Shown: positions 1 to 8,719, counted from the stretch's first letter. The stretch is 64,000 nucleotides of DNA from RYN-133 sp036497285 (GCA_036497285.1 DASXJR010000027.1:34220-98219); one strand, 5' to 3'. Numbers and translations: made by a program. Notes: generated by a model not told the origin, from the letters alone.

Positions 1-397
1 TGCGCAGGTCGCGGTTGATCCCCAGTCGTTGCCCGAGCACGGCCGCGAGGGTGAGGCAGACAGTCAACGTGCCCAGCATGACGGGCAGCGAGGCGGCGCC
101 GACGTGGACGACCTGCGCGAGTGAGAGGCCCGCGCCCATGAGCAGCACCGCGACCTGAAGCACGCGCCCGGCAGCGAAGGTGATCCCGGGGCGCAGTCGC
201 GGGTGTTTCCGGGCGCGCAAGCTGAGCGCGGCGCCGAGGGCCACTGCGCAGACCGGAGCGCCGACCACCGGGACGACATGTCCGGCACAGGTGGCGGCCG
301 CGGCAAGCACCGCGACGGCAACGAGCCCCGGCACGATCGACTCGCGGCCACGGGCATCGTCCCGTGTTACCGGCTCAGCCCGGACGATCGCCGCCAT
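1..397 (-). CDS. YeiH/UPF0324-type putative membrane transporter, N-terminal part (cut by window edge)
   Basis: The minus-strand frame is open from ATG at 397 to the window edge, giving about 132 residues. After a polar N-terminus of about 22 residues come hydrophobic helices, then the pattern P-R-L-R-P-G-I-T-F-A and a run rich in small residues (L-L-M-G-A-G-L-S-L) ending near L-G-Q-R-L-G-I-N. This order matches the YeiH/UPF0324 family (Cons_hypoth698), about 10-TM inner-membrane proteins often called putative sulfate exporters; their substrate is not firmly known. No in-frame ATG lies upstream of 397, so that start was chosen. The C-terminal part is missing only because the window ends. Confidence 0.7.
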   Translation of the reverse strand, partial: MAAIVRAEPVTRDDARGRESIVPGLVAVAVLAAAATCAGHVVPVVGAPVCAVALGAALSLRARKHPRLRPGITFAAGRVLQVAVLLMGAGLSLAQVVHVGAASLPVMLGTLTVCLTLAAVLGQRLGINRDLR

Positions 398-514
398 GCA
401 CTCGACGATGCGGCACCGATCGGGTCCTCGGTAGCCACCGATCGCCTCAGGCGCCCATAGCGCAGGCCTATGGCGCGCGGTGATCTCCGGGCGACTTCCG
501 GGCAGGCTGGCAGC

Positions 515-670
515 ATGAGCGATCTTGACGACGAGAAGGCGGGACCGCAGATCGTCCCGGACGGGCCGAGGGGTGCTCCGCCGAACCCGTCGCCGACCGA
601 CAAGGAGTCGGCGACGCGGCAGGCCGAGGAACACGACCGCCCGGACGATGACCGCGACGATCCAGCCTGA
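515..670 (+). CDS. small acidic hypothetical protein
   Basis: Encodes 51 residues, very rich in Asp, Glu and Pro, starting M-S-D-L-D-D-E-K and ending D-D-R-D-D-P-A. Third codon positions are almost all G or C, as in the neighbouring real genes. It has no membrane segment, cysteine or recognisable domain and is probably disordered. A start 15 codons further upstream (470) is possible but would add a basic leader unlike the rest. It faces the catalase gene convergently. I recall short actinobacterial proteins of this composition but know no function. Confidence 0.5.
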   Translation: MSDLDDEKAGPQIVPDGPRGAPPNPSPTDKESATRQAEEHDRPDDDRDDPA

Positions 671-751
671 GTCGGCCCTTGGTCGGGGGTGGATCGCGGC
701 GCAACCGCTCGTTGCCGTCCTGCATTACCTAGGGTCATCGCCCCGCTCGCA

Positions 752-2275
752 TCAAGCCTTGTGCTGCATGCTCTCGCGCGCAGGATTGGCCTGTCCGGCT
801 GCCTTCGGGTCCTTGTCGCCCTGCTTGGCCCTCACTCCCGCTTCGATGCGGTCACCGAGATACTTGTCGACGTTGCGCCAGTACTCGAACGCGCGCCCGA
901 GCACAGGCTCGCTGACCCCGTTGAGCAAGTGCCCGACCACGTTGTCGACGAGTCGTCCGCGGGCCTCGTCGTCGAGGATCTCGCGAACCATCGTGCCCGG
1001 CTGGCCCCAATCATCGTCCTCGGCGTGGTCTACATAGGCGGAGCGCACCATCTCGCCATCGGCGTACCAGAGCCCACCGTCGTCGGTCAGCTCCGGCTGC
1101 GCCTTAGGTCCGCCGTAGGAGTTGGGCGCGTAGACCGGATCGCTCACGTTCTTAACCCGCATCGCGCCGTCTTTGGAGTAGCTGTGCGTCTCGACGTGCG
1201 GCGAATTCACCGGGATCTGCTTGTAGTTCGTCCCGAGCCGCGCGCGGTGCGCGTCCGAGTAGCTGAACCCGCGGGCGAGCAACATCCGGTCGGGGGACAG
1301 CCCCGTCCCGCCGACGATGTTGTTCGGTTCGAACGCGGCCTGTTCCATCTCGGTGTGGTAATCGGCCACGTTGCGGTTGAGTGTCAGCTTGCCGACCTCC
1401 TGCAGCGGATAGTCACCGTGCGGCCAGACCTTGGTGAGATCGAACGGGTTGAACCGATATGTCTTGGCCTGCTCGAACGGCATGATCTGCACGTACAACG
1501 TCCAGCTGGGGAACTCGCCGGCCGCGATGTGGTCGTAGAGATCGCGCTGGTGGTAGTCGGTGTCGGCCGAGGCCATCTGGTCCGCCTCGTCCTGGGTGAA
1601 GCATTCGATGCCCTGGTCGGTCTTGAAGTGGTACTTCACCCAGAACCGCTCACCCTGTGCATTGATCCACATGTAGGTATGGCTTCCGTAGCCGTTCATG
1701 TGGCGCCACGTGCGCGGAATGCCGCGATCGCCCATCAGCCAGGTCACCTGATGGGCCGACTCCGGCGACAACGTCCAGAAATCCCACTGCATGTCGTGGT
1801 CACGAAGGTTGTTGTCGGCACGCCGCTTCTGCGAACGGATGAAGTGCTGGAACTTCATCGGGTCCTTGACGAAGAAGACCGGCGTGTTGTTGCCCACCAG
1901 GTCGAAGTTGCCTTCGCGGGTATAGAACTTCACCGCGAAGCCGCGCGGGTCGCGCCAGGTGTCCGGACTGCCGCGCTCGCCCGCCACGGTCGAGAAGCGG
2001 ATGAGAACCTCGGTCTCCTCATCGGGTGAGAACACCGCAGCCCGGGTGAAGGCGCTCACGTCGCTGGTCACCCTGAAGGTGCCGAACGCTCCGCCGCCCT
2101 TGGCGTGCGGTTGCCGCTCGGGAATCCGCTCGCGGTTGAAGCCGGCCATCTGCTCGATCAGGTAGTGGTCCTGTAGAAGAATCGGCCCGCCCGGACCGAC
2201 GGTCAGCGAGTGCTCGTCGCTCGCGACGGGAACCCCACCGTCCGTGGTCGTCGGGTGCGCTTGTCGCTCAGTCAT
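752..2275 (-). CDS. katA: monofunctional heme catalase
   Basis: Encodes 507 residues, the usual size of a small-subunit (clade 3) heme catalase that converts hydrogen peroxide to water and oxygen in the cytosol. The catalytic histidine lies at about residue 57 in R-Q-P-H-A-K-G-G-G-A-F-G. The distal asparagine region reads L-V-G-N-N-T-P-V-F-F, and the proximal tyrosine lies in R-G-F-S-Y-S-D-A-H-R. The chosen ATG is preceded by AAAGGAG at a good distance; an upstream in-frame extension has no such site. It lies 34 bases downstream of an SRPBCC gene on the same strand, so the two may be co-transcribed. No peroxide-responsive operator is obvious. Confidence 0.97.
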   Translation of the reverse strand: MTERQAHPTTTDGGVPVASDEHSLTVGPGGPILLQDHYLIEQMAGFNRERIPERQPHAKGGGAFGTFRVTSDVSAFTRAAVFSPDEETEVLIRFSTVAGERGSPDTWRDPRGFAVKFYTREGNFDLVGNNTPVFFVKDPMKFQHFIRSQKRRADNNLRDHDMQWDFWTLSPESAHQVTWLMGDRGIPRTWRHMNGYGSHTYMWINAQGERFWVKYHFKTDQGIECFTQDEADQMASADTDYHQRDLYDHIAAGEFPSWTLYVQIMPFEQAKTYRFNPFDLTKVWPHGDYPLQEVGKLTLNRNVADYHTEMEQAAFEPNNIVGGTGLSPDRMLLARGFSYSDAHRARLGTNYKQIPVNSPHVETHSYSKDGAMRVKNVSDPVYAPNSYGGPKAQPELTDDGGLWYADGEMVRSAYVDHAEDDDWGQPGTMVREILDDEARGRLVDNVVGHLLNGVSEPVLGRAFEYWRNVDKYLGDRIEAGVRAKQGDKDPKAAGQANPARESMQHKA

Positions 2276-2309
2276 CGTCCACTCCTTTGAAACGCGTCGT
2301 GGCCGGACG

Positions 2310-2768
2310 TCAGCCCTCGCGCGGCACGGTGCCCCGCCAGGCACCCGTCGCGCTGCCCCGCGACTCGATGAAGCTCTTGAACCGGTCCAGATCGCCGGTC
2401 ACCTGCCGGTCGTCGACGTTCACCGCGGATGCCGTCTTCTCGAGTACGCCGTCGGGCTCCCAGTCGAGTTGGACGGTCACGCGGGTCTTGTCGTCGGCCA
2501 GCTTGTGGAACGTGACGACGCCGGCATGGGTGGTCCCGTCCACGCTGCGCCAGGCGACCCGCTCCTCGGGATGCTGCTCAGTGATCTCGGCGTCGAACTG
2601 GCGCTTGACGCCGGCGACGTTGACGTGCCAGACCTGTGAGCGCTCGTTGAGCTGCTCGATCTTGTCGACGCCGCCCATGAACTCGGGAAACGACTCGAAC
2701 TGGGTCCACTGGTTGTACGCGGTGCTGATCGGGACGTCGACATCGACGGCCTTGGTGATCGTGGTCAT
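2310..2768 (-). CDS. SRPBCC (START-like) family protein
   Basis: Encodes 152 residues that fit the SRPBCC/polyketide-cyclase fold: an opening strand (T-K-A-V-D-V-D-V-P-I), a W-T-Q-F-E-S-F-P-E-F-M helix segment, and repeated strands ending in a long C-terminal helix (G-D-L-D-R-F-K-S-F-I-E). Members bind hydrophobic ligands; the closest recalled type is the COQ10-like cyclase/dehydrase group of Actinobacteria. The ligand cannot be told from sequence. The start has a strong GAGGAGG ribosome site. It precedes the catalase gene by 34 bases, which suggests a stress-related role, by inference only. Confidence 0.85.
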   Translation of the reverse strand: MTTITKAVDVDVPISTAYNQWTQFESFPEFMGGVDKIEQLNERSQVWHVNVAGVKRQFDAEITEQHPEERVAWRSVDGTTHAGVVTFHKLADDKTRVTVQLDWEPDGVLEKTASAVNVDDRQVTGDLDRFKSFIESRGSATGAWRGTVPREG

Positions 2769-2825
2769 CGTGACATTCCTCCTCGGCGTAGTTGTCTGCA
2801 GGCGCGAGGACCGCCTTCAAATCGC

Positions 2826-3521
2826 TTACCCGACCCGCGATTTCCCAAACGAACCCAACCTGCCGATGGCGCTGTCGTCGATGGCGGCGAGCAGTTCGGC
2901 GGGATCGCGGTAGACCTCGACGGCACCGGCCTCGCGAAGGTCGCCCGCACTCGTGCCGCCGCACGTCACGGCAATGAACGTGACGCCCGCCTTCTCGGCA
3001 GCGATGCCGTCCCATACCGCGTCGCCGATGAACACCACCCGATCCGGCGAAAGCGAGGACTGGTCGAGCGCTGCCTGCAGCACACTGGGGTTCGGCTTGC
3101 CCGCCTCGGCATCGGACGAACTGGTCGCGGTGTCGATGACGTCGTCGGCGTCCAGCGCCTGACGCAGCGCCGCGAGTTCGTCAGCCGAAGCCGACGAGGC
3201 GAGCACCGTCCGGTGCCCGCGCCGCGCACACTCCCCGAGGAGTTCTTTCGCGCCGGGCAGGGGTGTGAGGCGTCCCCAGTACTGCCGGTAGAGCGTCAGG
3301 TGCGCTACGGTCACGTGCTCGTCGTCGTCCGTGTCGCGATCGGCGCCCAACAAATGGTCGAGCAGCTCGTCGGAGCCCATACCGATCGCGTGGTGCACAC
3401 ATGACATCGGCACCTCATGTCCAGCCCCGCGCAACGCCTCTGCCCAGCTCACCGCATGCAGGTAGGTGGTGTCGACGAGCGTGCCGTCGACATCGAACAG
3501 AATTCCGGTGTCGGCTGCCAT
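2826..3521 (-). CDS. HAD-superfamily phosphatase (beta-phosphoglucomutase/GPH-like)
   Basis: Encodes 231 residues. The HAD nucleophile motif is F-D-V-D-G-T-L-V-D at residues 9-17 (Asp10 and Asp12 catalytic), followed by a helical cap domain, motif II L-A-S-S-A-S-A, and motif IV V-V-F-I-G-D-A-V-W-D. This is the subfamily I arrangement of phosphoglycolate phosphatase or beta-phosphoglucomutase relatives; the substrate is not predictable. It lies 49 bases after the glycosyltransferase gene on the same strand and could be the last member of that operon, perhaps acting on a sugar phosphate. ATG at 3521 was chosen because the HAD core begins only seven residues later. Confidence 0.85.
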   Translation of the reverse strand: MAADTGILFDVDGTLVDTTYLHAVSWAEALRGAGHEVPMSCVHHAIGMGSDELLDHLLGADRDTDDDEHVTVAHLTLYRQYWGRLTPLPGAKELLGECARRGHRTVLASSASADELAALRQALDADDVIDTATSSSDAEAGKPNPSVLQAALDQSSLSPDRVVFIGDAVWDGIAAEKAGVTFIAVTCGGTSAGDLREAGAVEVYRDPAELLAAIDDSAIGRLGSFGKSRVG

Positions 3522-3570
3522 GTGGCGACCATGCCCCAGCACGGCGTCCGGTAAACCTGATCTTCGACGC

Positions 3571-4263
3571 TCAGGCGGGCATGCCGTCCTGCAGCGCGCG
3601 TAGGTACGCCGCGAAACCGTCCGGCGTGCGACCCTCCAACCTGGTGCTGGTGAGCACCGGCGCGCCGCCGCTTCGCGCCACCGGCACCGCGGCCGCCACG
3701 GCACGCTGCACCAGCTCGACGTCCTCGTGGGCGACCAGGTCGCTCCAGCCGCCGATGCGCACGTACGCCGCCCCGGAGATGCCGAGATTCGCTCCGTGCA
3801 CGTGCGGGTGACCGTCGGACAACTGGTGCGCCGCGCGCCACGCCTGTTCGGTCGCGACGGGCAGGCCCGGGCCGGGACGGACGGTGCCCAGCACCAACTC
3901 CGCTCCGCGGCGCGCTTCGGCGATCATGCTCGTCAACCAGTCGAGCGACACCCGCGAGTCGGCGTCGGTGCTGGTCAGCCAGACGCGCTCCGGCGGTCCG
4001 AACCGCGCCAGCCCGGCTTCGGCCGCCTGCCGGCGGGCCGCGCCCACCCGCCGCGCCGACGCGACCACCGCATGGACCTGGGCGAACTGCGCGACCACCT
4101 GCGGGGTGCGGTCACGGCAATCGTCGAGCGTGACGACGATGTGCGCCGCGAGGTCGGTTTCGGCGTGCAATCGCTCGATCGCCGCTTGTACGGCACCGAG
4201 GCATCCGGCGATCTCGTCCTGCTCGTCCGCGGCCGGCACGGTCACCACGACATCGCGGATCAC
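3571..4263 (-). CDS. family 2 glycosyltransferase
   Basis: Encodes 230 residues with a GT-A fold layout: an opening strand V-V-V-T-V-P-A, an acidic V-T-L-D-D-C region, then the metal-binding T-S-T-D-A-D-S-R (DxD). The second half has G-A-N-L-G-I-S-G and an H-E-D-V-E-L stretch, typical of family 2 enzymes. No membrane helix is visible, so it is probably cytosolic or membrane-peripheral. The start is a GTG overlapping the stop of the PIG-L/methyltransferase gene (GTGA), so translational coupling is likely. Sugar donor and acceptor are unknown; context suggests a product made with the two genes upstream. Confidence 0.85.
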   Translation of the reverse strand: MIRDVVVTVPAADEQDEIAGCLGAVQAAIERLHAETDLAAHIVVTLDDCRDRTPQVVAQFAQVHAVVASARRVGAARRQAAEAGLARFGPPERVWLTSTDADSRVSLDWLTSMIAEARRGAELVLGTVRPGPGLPVATEQAWRAAHQLSDGHPHVHGANLGISGAAYVRIGGWSDLVAHEDVELVQRAVAAAVPVARSGGAPVLTSTRLEGRTPDGFAAYLRALQDGMPA

Positions 4264-5600
4264 GCGACGACGCCTGTCTCGACAGCCACTGATCGTCCGC
4301 TCCGGGTCCACACCTCGAGCCGGAAGTCGGCCTCGATGTGCGTGACGATCCGGAGATGGTGGCGTCCGAGTGCGGAGTGCACCGCGTCCGCGCTGTGCCG
4401 GTGGTCGTCCGCCGGATGGCGCCAGTGGCAGGCGACGAGAACGCCGTCGGCGGTGAGCTTGTCCCACACACGTTGGGCGAGCAGTTCGAGGTCGGTGCAG
4501 TAGTAGCCGACTTCGGAGATGACGAGCAGATCGAACTCACCTTCCGGCCACTGCTCGGGTATCGCGCCGCGTTCGACGCGCGCGTGCGAGGCATCGGCGA
4601 GTCGGCGCGCGGTCTGCTCGAGCGCACTGTCGGCGACGTCCCACGCCACCACCTGATCGCAGCGCTGCGCGAGTTGGGCGGTGATCAGGCCGGTCGCGCA
4701 CCCGGGCTCGAAGGCGCGGGCGAACCGTGCGCGCGGCAACGACGCCAGCAACAGCGCCCGCTTGCGCTGCTCGTAGAACCTCGTCCCGAGCTCCCACGGA
4801 TCGTCCGAGTCGGCGTAGAGCCGGTCGAAGTACCCGGGAGCAATGGCGTCGCCGACCGGTGCGAGCACGAACGTCTCGAACGGCCGCTCGAAGTGCGCGA
4901 GCATCTCCGGCAGGATGATCGGTTCGTCACCGGGCCGGTCCGACAGCGGACTGTGCTGACTCACGTGGCAACCGATCGCCCGCCGCTTGGCGAGCTGGTC
5001 GCGTGCAGTTAACGACAGCCGCCGCATTGACCGCCATGGGAGCTCGTCCGAAGCGGGGTCGGCCCAGTGCCATGCCCAGATCGGGTACTGCCAGCACACG
5101 AGCCGGTGCTGGCCGGCCGCCTGCGTCGCGGCCCGTGCGCAGGCCGCGTGGTCGGGATGACGGTCGCCCTCCCACGGGCAGACGACGTGCGTAGCCGTCT
5201 GTGCGAAGTACTCGACCTGCGCGGCGAGCGCTTCGCCGAACTCGGCCAGGTGTCCGTCCGGCAGGCCGAGGAAGTGGACGGTTGCACCCGGGGCGAGGCG
5301 TAGCACGGCGTCCTGCACTTCGCTGCGCCGTCGGCGGGCGAGCTCCTCCGAGGAATGGGTCGGTGACATTGGATGCGATGCCTCGCCGTCGGTCGCGACC
5401 ACCACCGTGACGAGCGTGCCCCGCTCGTACGCGCGTGCGATCAGCCCACCCGCGCCGAGCGTTTCGTCGTCCGGATGCGCGGCGAGCACGAGCAGGCGAT
5501 CGGTCTCGGACGGCGGTTCAATCGTTTCGGTATCAGAAAGCGGGCTGGCCAGCCAGTCCGCTTCGAGCGGACTGGTGTCGTCGTGCCGGAACGTCGTCAT
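4260..5600 (-). CDS. bifunctional PIG-L deacetylase / SAM-dependent methyltransferase
   Basis: Encodes 446 residues with two domains. Residues 35-240 form a PIG-L/LmbE-type zinc deacetylase, with the metal motif A-A-H-P-D-D-E at 40-46 and a second metal motif H-P-D-H at 148-151. Residues 255-425 form a class I methyltransferase of the NodS-like group, with the SAM loop E-P-G-C-A-T-G-L near 298-305 and an acidic W-D-V-A-D-S strand end. PIG-L enzymes remove acetyl groups from N-acetylglucosamine derivatives; NodS-type enzymes methylate amino sugars. A fused enzyme could deacetylate and then N-methylate one sugar, by inference. Both flanking junctions are 4-base overlaps. Confidence 0.9.
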   Translation of the reverse strand: MTTFRHDDTSPLEADWLASPLSDTETIEPPSETDRLLVLAAHPDDETLGAGGLIARAYERGTLVTVVVATDGEASHPMSPTHSSEELARRRRSEVQDAVLRLAPGATVHFLGLPDGHLAEFGEALAAQVEYFAQTATHVVCPWEGDRHPDHAACARAATQAAGQHRLVCWQYPIWAWHWADPASDELPWRSMRRLSLTARDQLAKRRAIGCHVSQHSPLSDRPGDEPIILPEMLAHFERPFETFVLAPVGDAIAPGYFDRLYADSDDPWELGTRFYEQRKRALLLASLPRARFARAFEPGCATGLITAQLAQRCDQVVAWDVADSALEQTARRLADASHARVERGAIPEQWPEGEFDLLVISEVGYYCTDLELLAQRVWDKLTADGVLVACHWRHPADDHRHSADAVHSALGRHHLRIVTHIEADFRLEVWTRSGRSVAVETGVVA

Positions 5601-6595
5601 CGCGGCGTCACCACCCTGTTGCCCAGTGCGGCGAGATCACGTTCGCCGTGATGCTGGCGCACGTAGAGCTCGAGATCGGCCACCCGTGCGGCATGGGCCG
5701 CGTCGAAGGCGAGCGGTGCGGGACCGAGGGCGTGACCCGCTTGGTGCAGCACGCGCTCGACCGCGTCGGCGACGACCGATCGCACGCGCAGCGCGAGCAG
5801 CTCAGGATCGTCGACCTTGCCCGCGTCGATCGCCGCGGCGCCGTCGCGTAGCGCGCTGCGTGCCCCGTGCAGCGCGACGTCGACGGTGCCGACGTGCAGG
5901 TCGGCAAGGTCGCCCGTCCGCTTCGCCGAGGCGCGAACCACTGCGTCAGCGAGACCGACAGCCCCGCCGTACCAACAGGCCGCGACGCCGATGCCGCCCC
6001 AGGCGAAACCGCGCCGCTGCAGATACCAGCCCGGCTCGCCGACCGGTTCGGCTGCGGCCGCGTCGAACTCGATGGGCACGCTGACCACGGTGTGCAGTCC
6101 GCGCGCGACCCAGCCCTGCGCCGGGTGTGCGCGTACCGCGGGCTGGCGCAGATCCACCTGGAACAGCTGACGCTGCTCGCCGACGTGCGCGGTGACGAGC
6201 GCGTGATCGAGATCCGCGCCGAGCGAGCACCACGGCTTGGTGCCGAACAATGTCGTCGCGCCCTCATGCGTCGATGCGTCGAGACGGACGTGCGGTGCTT
6301 CGGCCGCGAAGACTCCCCAGGTGCTGTCGGGCGGCGCTTCCTGACCCGCCTCGGCGATGATCGCGAGTGCGTCGGTGTGGGCCTCGAGCACGCGGGCGAC
6401 AGTGAGATTCTCGCGCGCGACCGCGGCGAGCACCGCCCAACGGAGCAGGGTGTCTCCCGAGCCGGGCAACGGCAGCTGCGAGCCGTACTTGCCTGTCAGA
6501 CGCAGCGCGGTCTGGATGTCGTCACCGGCGTCAGCTGCGCCGGTCACGAGGTGAGTGATCCAGTCGGGGGCGGCCCTCAGGTCGAGGTCGAGCAC
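5597..6595 (-). CDS. acyl-CoA dehydrogenase-like flavoprotein
   Basis: Encodes 332 residues, about 50 shorter than a standard acyl-CoA dehydrogenase. Recognisable parts are the N-terminal helical region (K-Y-G-S-Q-L-P-L-P-G-S-G-D-T-L), a middle beta domain (A-T-T-L-F-G-T-K-P-W-C-S-L-G) and the C-terminal helical bundle. The usual catalytic glutamate is not obvious, so oxidation of acyl-CoA is not assured. It is the first gene of the operon continuing into the PIG-L/methyltransferase fusion and the glycosyltransferase. The ATG at 6595 lies just downstream of a short gap containing the tRNA, where the promoter should be. Confidence 0.8.
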   Translation of the reverse strand: MLDLDLRAAPDWITHLVTGAADAGDDIQTALRLTGKYGSQLPLPGSGDTLLRWAVLAAVARENLTVARVLEAHTDALAIIAEAGQEAPPDSTWGVFAAEAPHVRLDASTHEGATTLFGTKPWCSLGADLDHALVTAHVGEQRQLFQVDLRQPAVRAHPAQGWVARGLHTVVSVPIEFDAAAAEPVGEPGWYLQRRGFAWGGIGVAACWYGGAVGLADAVVRASAKRTGDLADLHVGTVDVALHGARSALRDGAAAIDAGKVDDPELLALRVRSVVADAVERVLHQAGHALGPAPLAFDAAHAARVADLELYVRQHHGERDLAALGNRVVTPR

Positions 6596-6682
6596 GGTGA
6601 TCCTTGCGTGAGAACGCGGCGGGCTGCTCCACCGACATCGACCCTAGCCGTACCCCGGTTGTCCGTACTTTGATGGCCTGAG

Positions 6683-6755
6683 TGGGCCCCGCGGGGCTCG
6701 AACCCGCAACCTACGGATTAAAAGTCCGCAGCTCTGCCAATTGAGCTAGAGGCCC
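6683..6755 (-). tRNA. trnK: tRNA-Lys (anticodon TTT)
   Basis: The reverse strand folds as a complete 73-base tRNA. The acceptor arm GGGCCTC pairs with GGGGCCC (one G-T pair), the D-loop reads AGCTCAATTGGCAGAGCT, the anticodon stem is GCGGA/TCCGT around CTTTTAA, and the T-arm is GCGGGTTCGAGCCCCGC. The anticodon TTT reads lysine codons AAA and AAG. CCA is not encoded in the gene. Only this tRNA was found in the window. Confidence 0.97.
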
Positions 6756-6945
6756 GGCGTGTGGGAAAGACTTCCCGCTGCCGATGCCAGCCTAGTGGCC
6801 GTGCCGCGCCGATATGGCAGTGGCGCGTCCGCCGGACCGCCGCAGGCCTCATCCGCGGGGAATGACGCGGCATCGTGTCCGCGCCGCTGGCATGGGCCCA
6901 TGGCCGCTCGCGCGACGGTGCACAGTGCCGACGTATGAGCGGGCC

Positions 6946-7584
6946 ATGTCGGTCGCCTTCGCGGTGGGCTCGACCTGCTTCCTGGTCGGCCCGTTTCCCG
7001 GATACCTGCAACTGGTGGGGCCGGTGGCTGATGCGGTCACCTTCTTCGTGGGCTCGGTGTTCTTCACAGTCGGTGGCGGCCTGCAGACGTGGTTGGCCGC
7101 GCCGCGACGCCGCGACTCTGGCGCCGCCCGGGCCGCGTGGTGGACGGCGGCCGTCCAGTCGCTGGGCACGTTGTTCTTCAACGTCACGACCTTCCGCGCC
7201 CTGCAGACCGCCGTCACCAACCCGGACTACGACCGGCTGGTGTGGCGGCCGGACGCGTTCGGCTCGATCTGTTTCCTGATCTCGGGCGCGATCGGCTACC
7301 GGGCATCCGTCCGTCGGGGATTGGTACCGATCCGCGGCTCGAGCGGTTGGTGGCAGCCGGGGGTCAACCTTCTCGGCTGCGTGCTGTTCGGTGTCGCCGC
7401 GATCGCCGGCTACGTCGTCCCGAGTTCTGCCGGCATCCTCGACCTTGCCGCCGCCAATTGGACGACCGCGTCCGGCGCCGCCTGTTTCCTCGCCTGTGCC
7501 GTCGGGGCGCTCGTCACAGCTCGTCGGTCATGTCCCCCGGGCCGCCGCCCATCATGGCCAACATGGCTTTTCCACCGGTCGTGA
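6946..7584 (+). CDS. YrhK-like domain membrane protein
   Basis: Encodes about 212 residues from ATG 6946, with five or six hydrophobic segments and the repeated pattern F-A-V-G-S-T-C-F-L-V-G-P and F-F-V-G-S-V-F-F-T. This fits a duplicated YrhK-like domain; family function is unknown. Upstream in-frame starts (GTG 6925, ATG 6892, ATG 6862) are possible, and none has a clear ribosome site. Its last 71 bases overlap the end of the convergent permease gene, which is unusual. Nothing in the context tells its role. Confidence 0.7.
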   Translation: MSVAFAVGSTCFLVGPFPGYLQLVGPVADAVTFFVGSVFFTVGGGLQTWLAAPRRRDSGAARAAWWTAAVQSLGTLFFNVTTFRALQTAVTNPDYDRLVWRPDAFGSICFLISGAIGYRASVRRGLVPIRGSSGWWQPGVNLLGCVLFGVAAIAGYVVPSSAGILDLAAANWTTASGAACFLACAVGALVTARRSCPPGRRPSWPTWLFHRS

Positions 7585-8680
7585 AGAACCGCCACACGAG
7601 TGCGGCAGCCAGGACCAGGAACACGATGTTGAGCCAGGTCGTGTAGTTCCAGCTGATCCCGTTGTCGCCGACCGACGCGTGCCGGGTGCCGGTCGGAATG
7701 AGGTGGAGCGGGCCGAACACCAACTCGATCATGTATCCGGCCGCGACCATCGTGACGTAGAAAGTCGCAGTGAGGAACGCGGCGACGCGGCGCCCGTAGT
7801 ACTTCGCGTAGATGACGATGATCGGAATGATGATCAGGTCGGCGAAGATGAATGACACCACGCCGCCGAAGCTGATCCCGCCGTTCCACAACACCGCCGC
7901 GAGCGGGACGTTGCCGATCGAACAGACGAACGCCAGCACCGCGACCAGCGGACCGATCACCGGGCCCCAGACCTTGGCCGCGAGCGGGTGGTCGGTGAAG
8001 AACAGCGACTGCCAGAACGTGTCGGGGATCCACGCCGCTGCTGCGCCGGCGATGAGCAGGCCGATGACGATGTCGCGCAGCACCGCAGCCCATTCCATGA
8101 CGAAGTTGTGCGACACCGAGGTGAATCCGTCCCGCGAGGCGAGGCGATCCCAGAACGATCCGGCGCCGGCAACCGACATGTCCATGGCTGCGTGGCCCTC
8201 CATGGATCCGGCGAGGCCCTTGTCCGCTTGTTCTCGCGCCTGGTCGCGCAGCCCTCTCGTGAGCAGTCGGCGGAAGATCAGGGCCAGCAGCACGATCATG
8301 AACGGGCCGCCGACGAACTCCGCGAGGGTGAATTGCCAGCCGAGGAGCAGCGCGAGGATGAGCCCGAGTTCGATGACCAGGTTCGTCGATGCGAATTGGA
8401 ACGCCATCGCCGACGTGAAATCGGCGCCCTTGCGGAACAGGGAGCGTGCCAGCGCGACCGCCGCGTAGGAGCACGACGACGACGCGGCGCCCAGCCCCGT
8501 TGCGGTGGCCAGGCTGGGCGGACGGTCGTCCGGAAGCAGTGCGGCGATCGTGGACTTCTTGACGAGCGCCTCGACGATCGCTGACAAGGTGAACCCGAGG
8601 ATCAGTGACCACGTCACTTGCCAGGTCATCGAGAGGGCGATGCCGAGAGCGTGCAGGGTTCCGTGCCAGAAGTCGGTCAT
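7514..8680 (-). CDS. permease, ArsP/UPF0718 family
   Basis: Encodes 388 residues with about eight hydrophobic segments in two halves separated by a polar loop of about 60 residues (near 150-210). Each half carries a cysteine-containing signature: A-S-S-S-C-S-Y-A-A-V-A in the first and F-V-C-S-I-G-N-V-P-L-A in the second. This layout is typical of the ArsP/DUF318 permeases (PF03773), some of which export organoarsenicals. Start ATG 8680 has GGGAGG upstream. The gene is divergent from a copper-type csoR, and two operator-like palindromes lie between them, so metal-dependent control is likely and a role in metal export is a plausible inference. Confidence 0.85.
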   Translation of the reverse strand: MTDFWHGTLHALGIALSMTWQVTWSLILGFTLSAIVEALVKKSTIAALLPDDRPPSLATATGLGAASSSCSYAAVALARSLFRKGADFTSAMAFQFASTNLVIELGLILALLLGWQFTLAEFVGGPFMIVLLALIFRRLLTRGLRDQAREQADKGLAGSMEGHAAMDMSVAGAGSFWDRLASRDGFTSVSHNFVMEWAAVLRDIVIGLLIAGAAAAWIPDTFWQSLFFTDHPLAAKVWGPVIGPLVAVLAFVCSIGNVPLAAVLWNGGISFGGVVSFIFADLIIIPIIVIYAKYYGRRVAAFLTATFYVTMVAAGYMIELVFGPLHLIPTGTRHASVGDNGISWNYTTWLNIVFLVLAAALVWRFFTTGGKAMLAMMGGGPGDMTDEL

Positions 8681-8700
8681 GATGCCGATGCCTCCCGCGG

Positions 8701-8719
8701 TATACCTGGACGGGGTATA
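8701..8719. promoter_or_regulatory. CsoR-type operator candidate 1
   Basis: TATACC and GGTATA form an inverted repeat around a 7-base spacer in the gap between the divergent permease and csoR genes. A-T-A-C-C/G-G-T-A-T with a GC-rich centre resembles known CsoR sites. It is nearer the permease start, so it probably controls that promoter; binding is inferred. Confidence 0.6.

Noticed and set aside
689..2029. A 446-residue open frame on the plus strand, opposite the catalase gene
   Set aside because: It is the antisense frame of a highly conserved enzyme; in GC-rich DNA such frames stay open by chance. No domain is seen.
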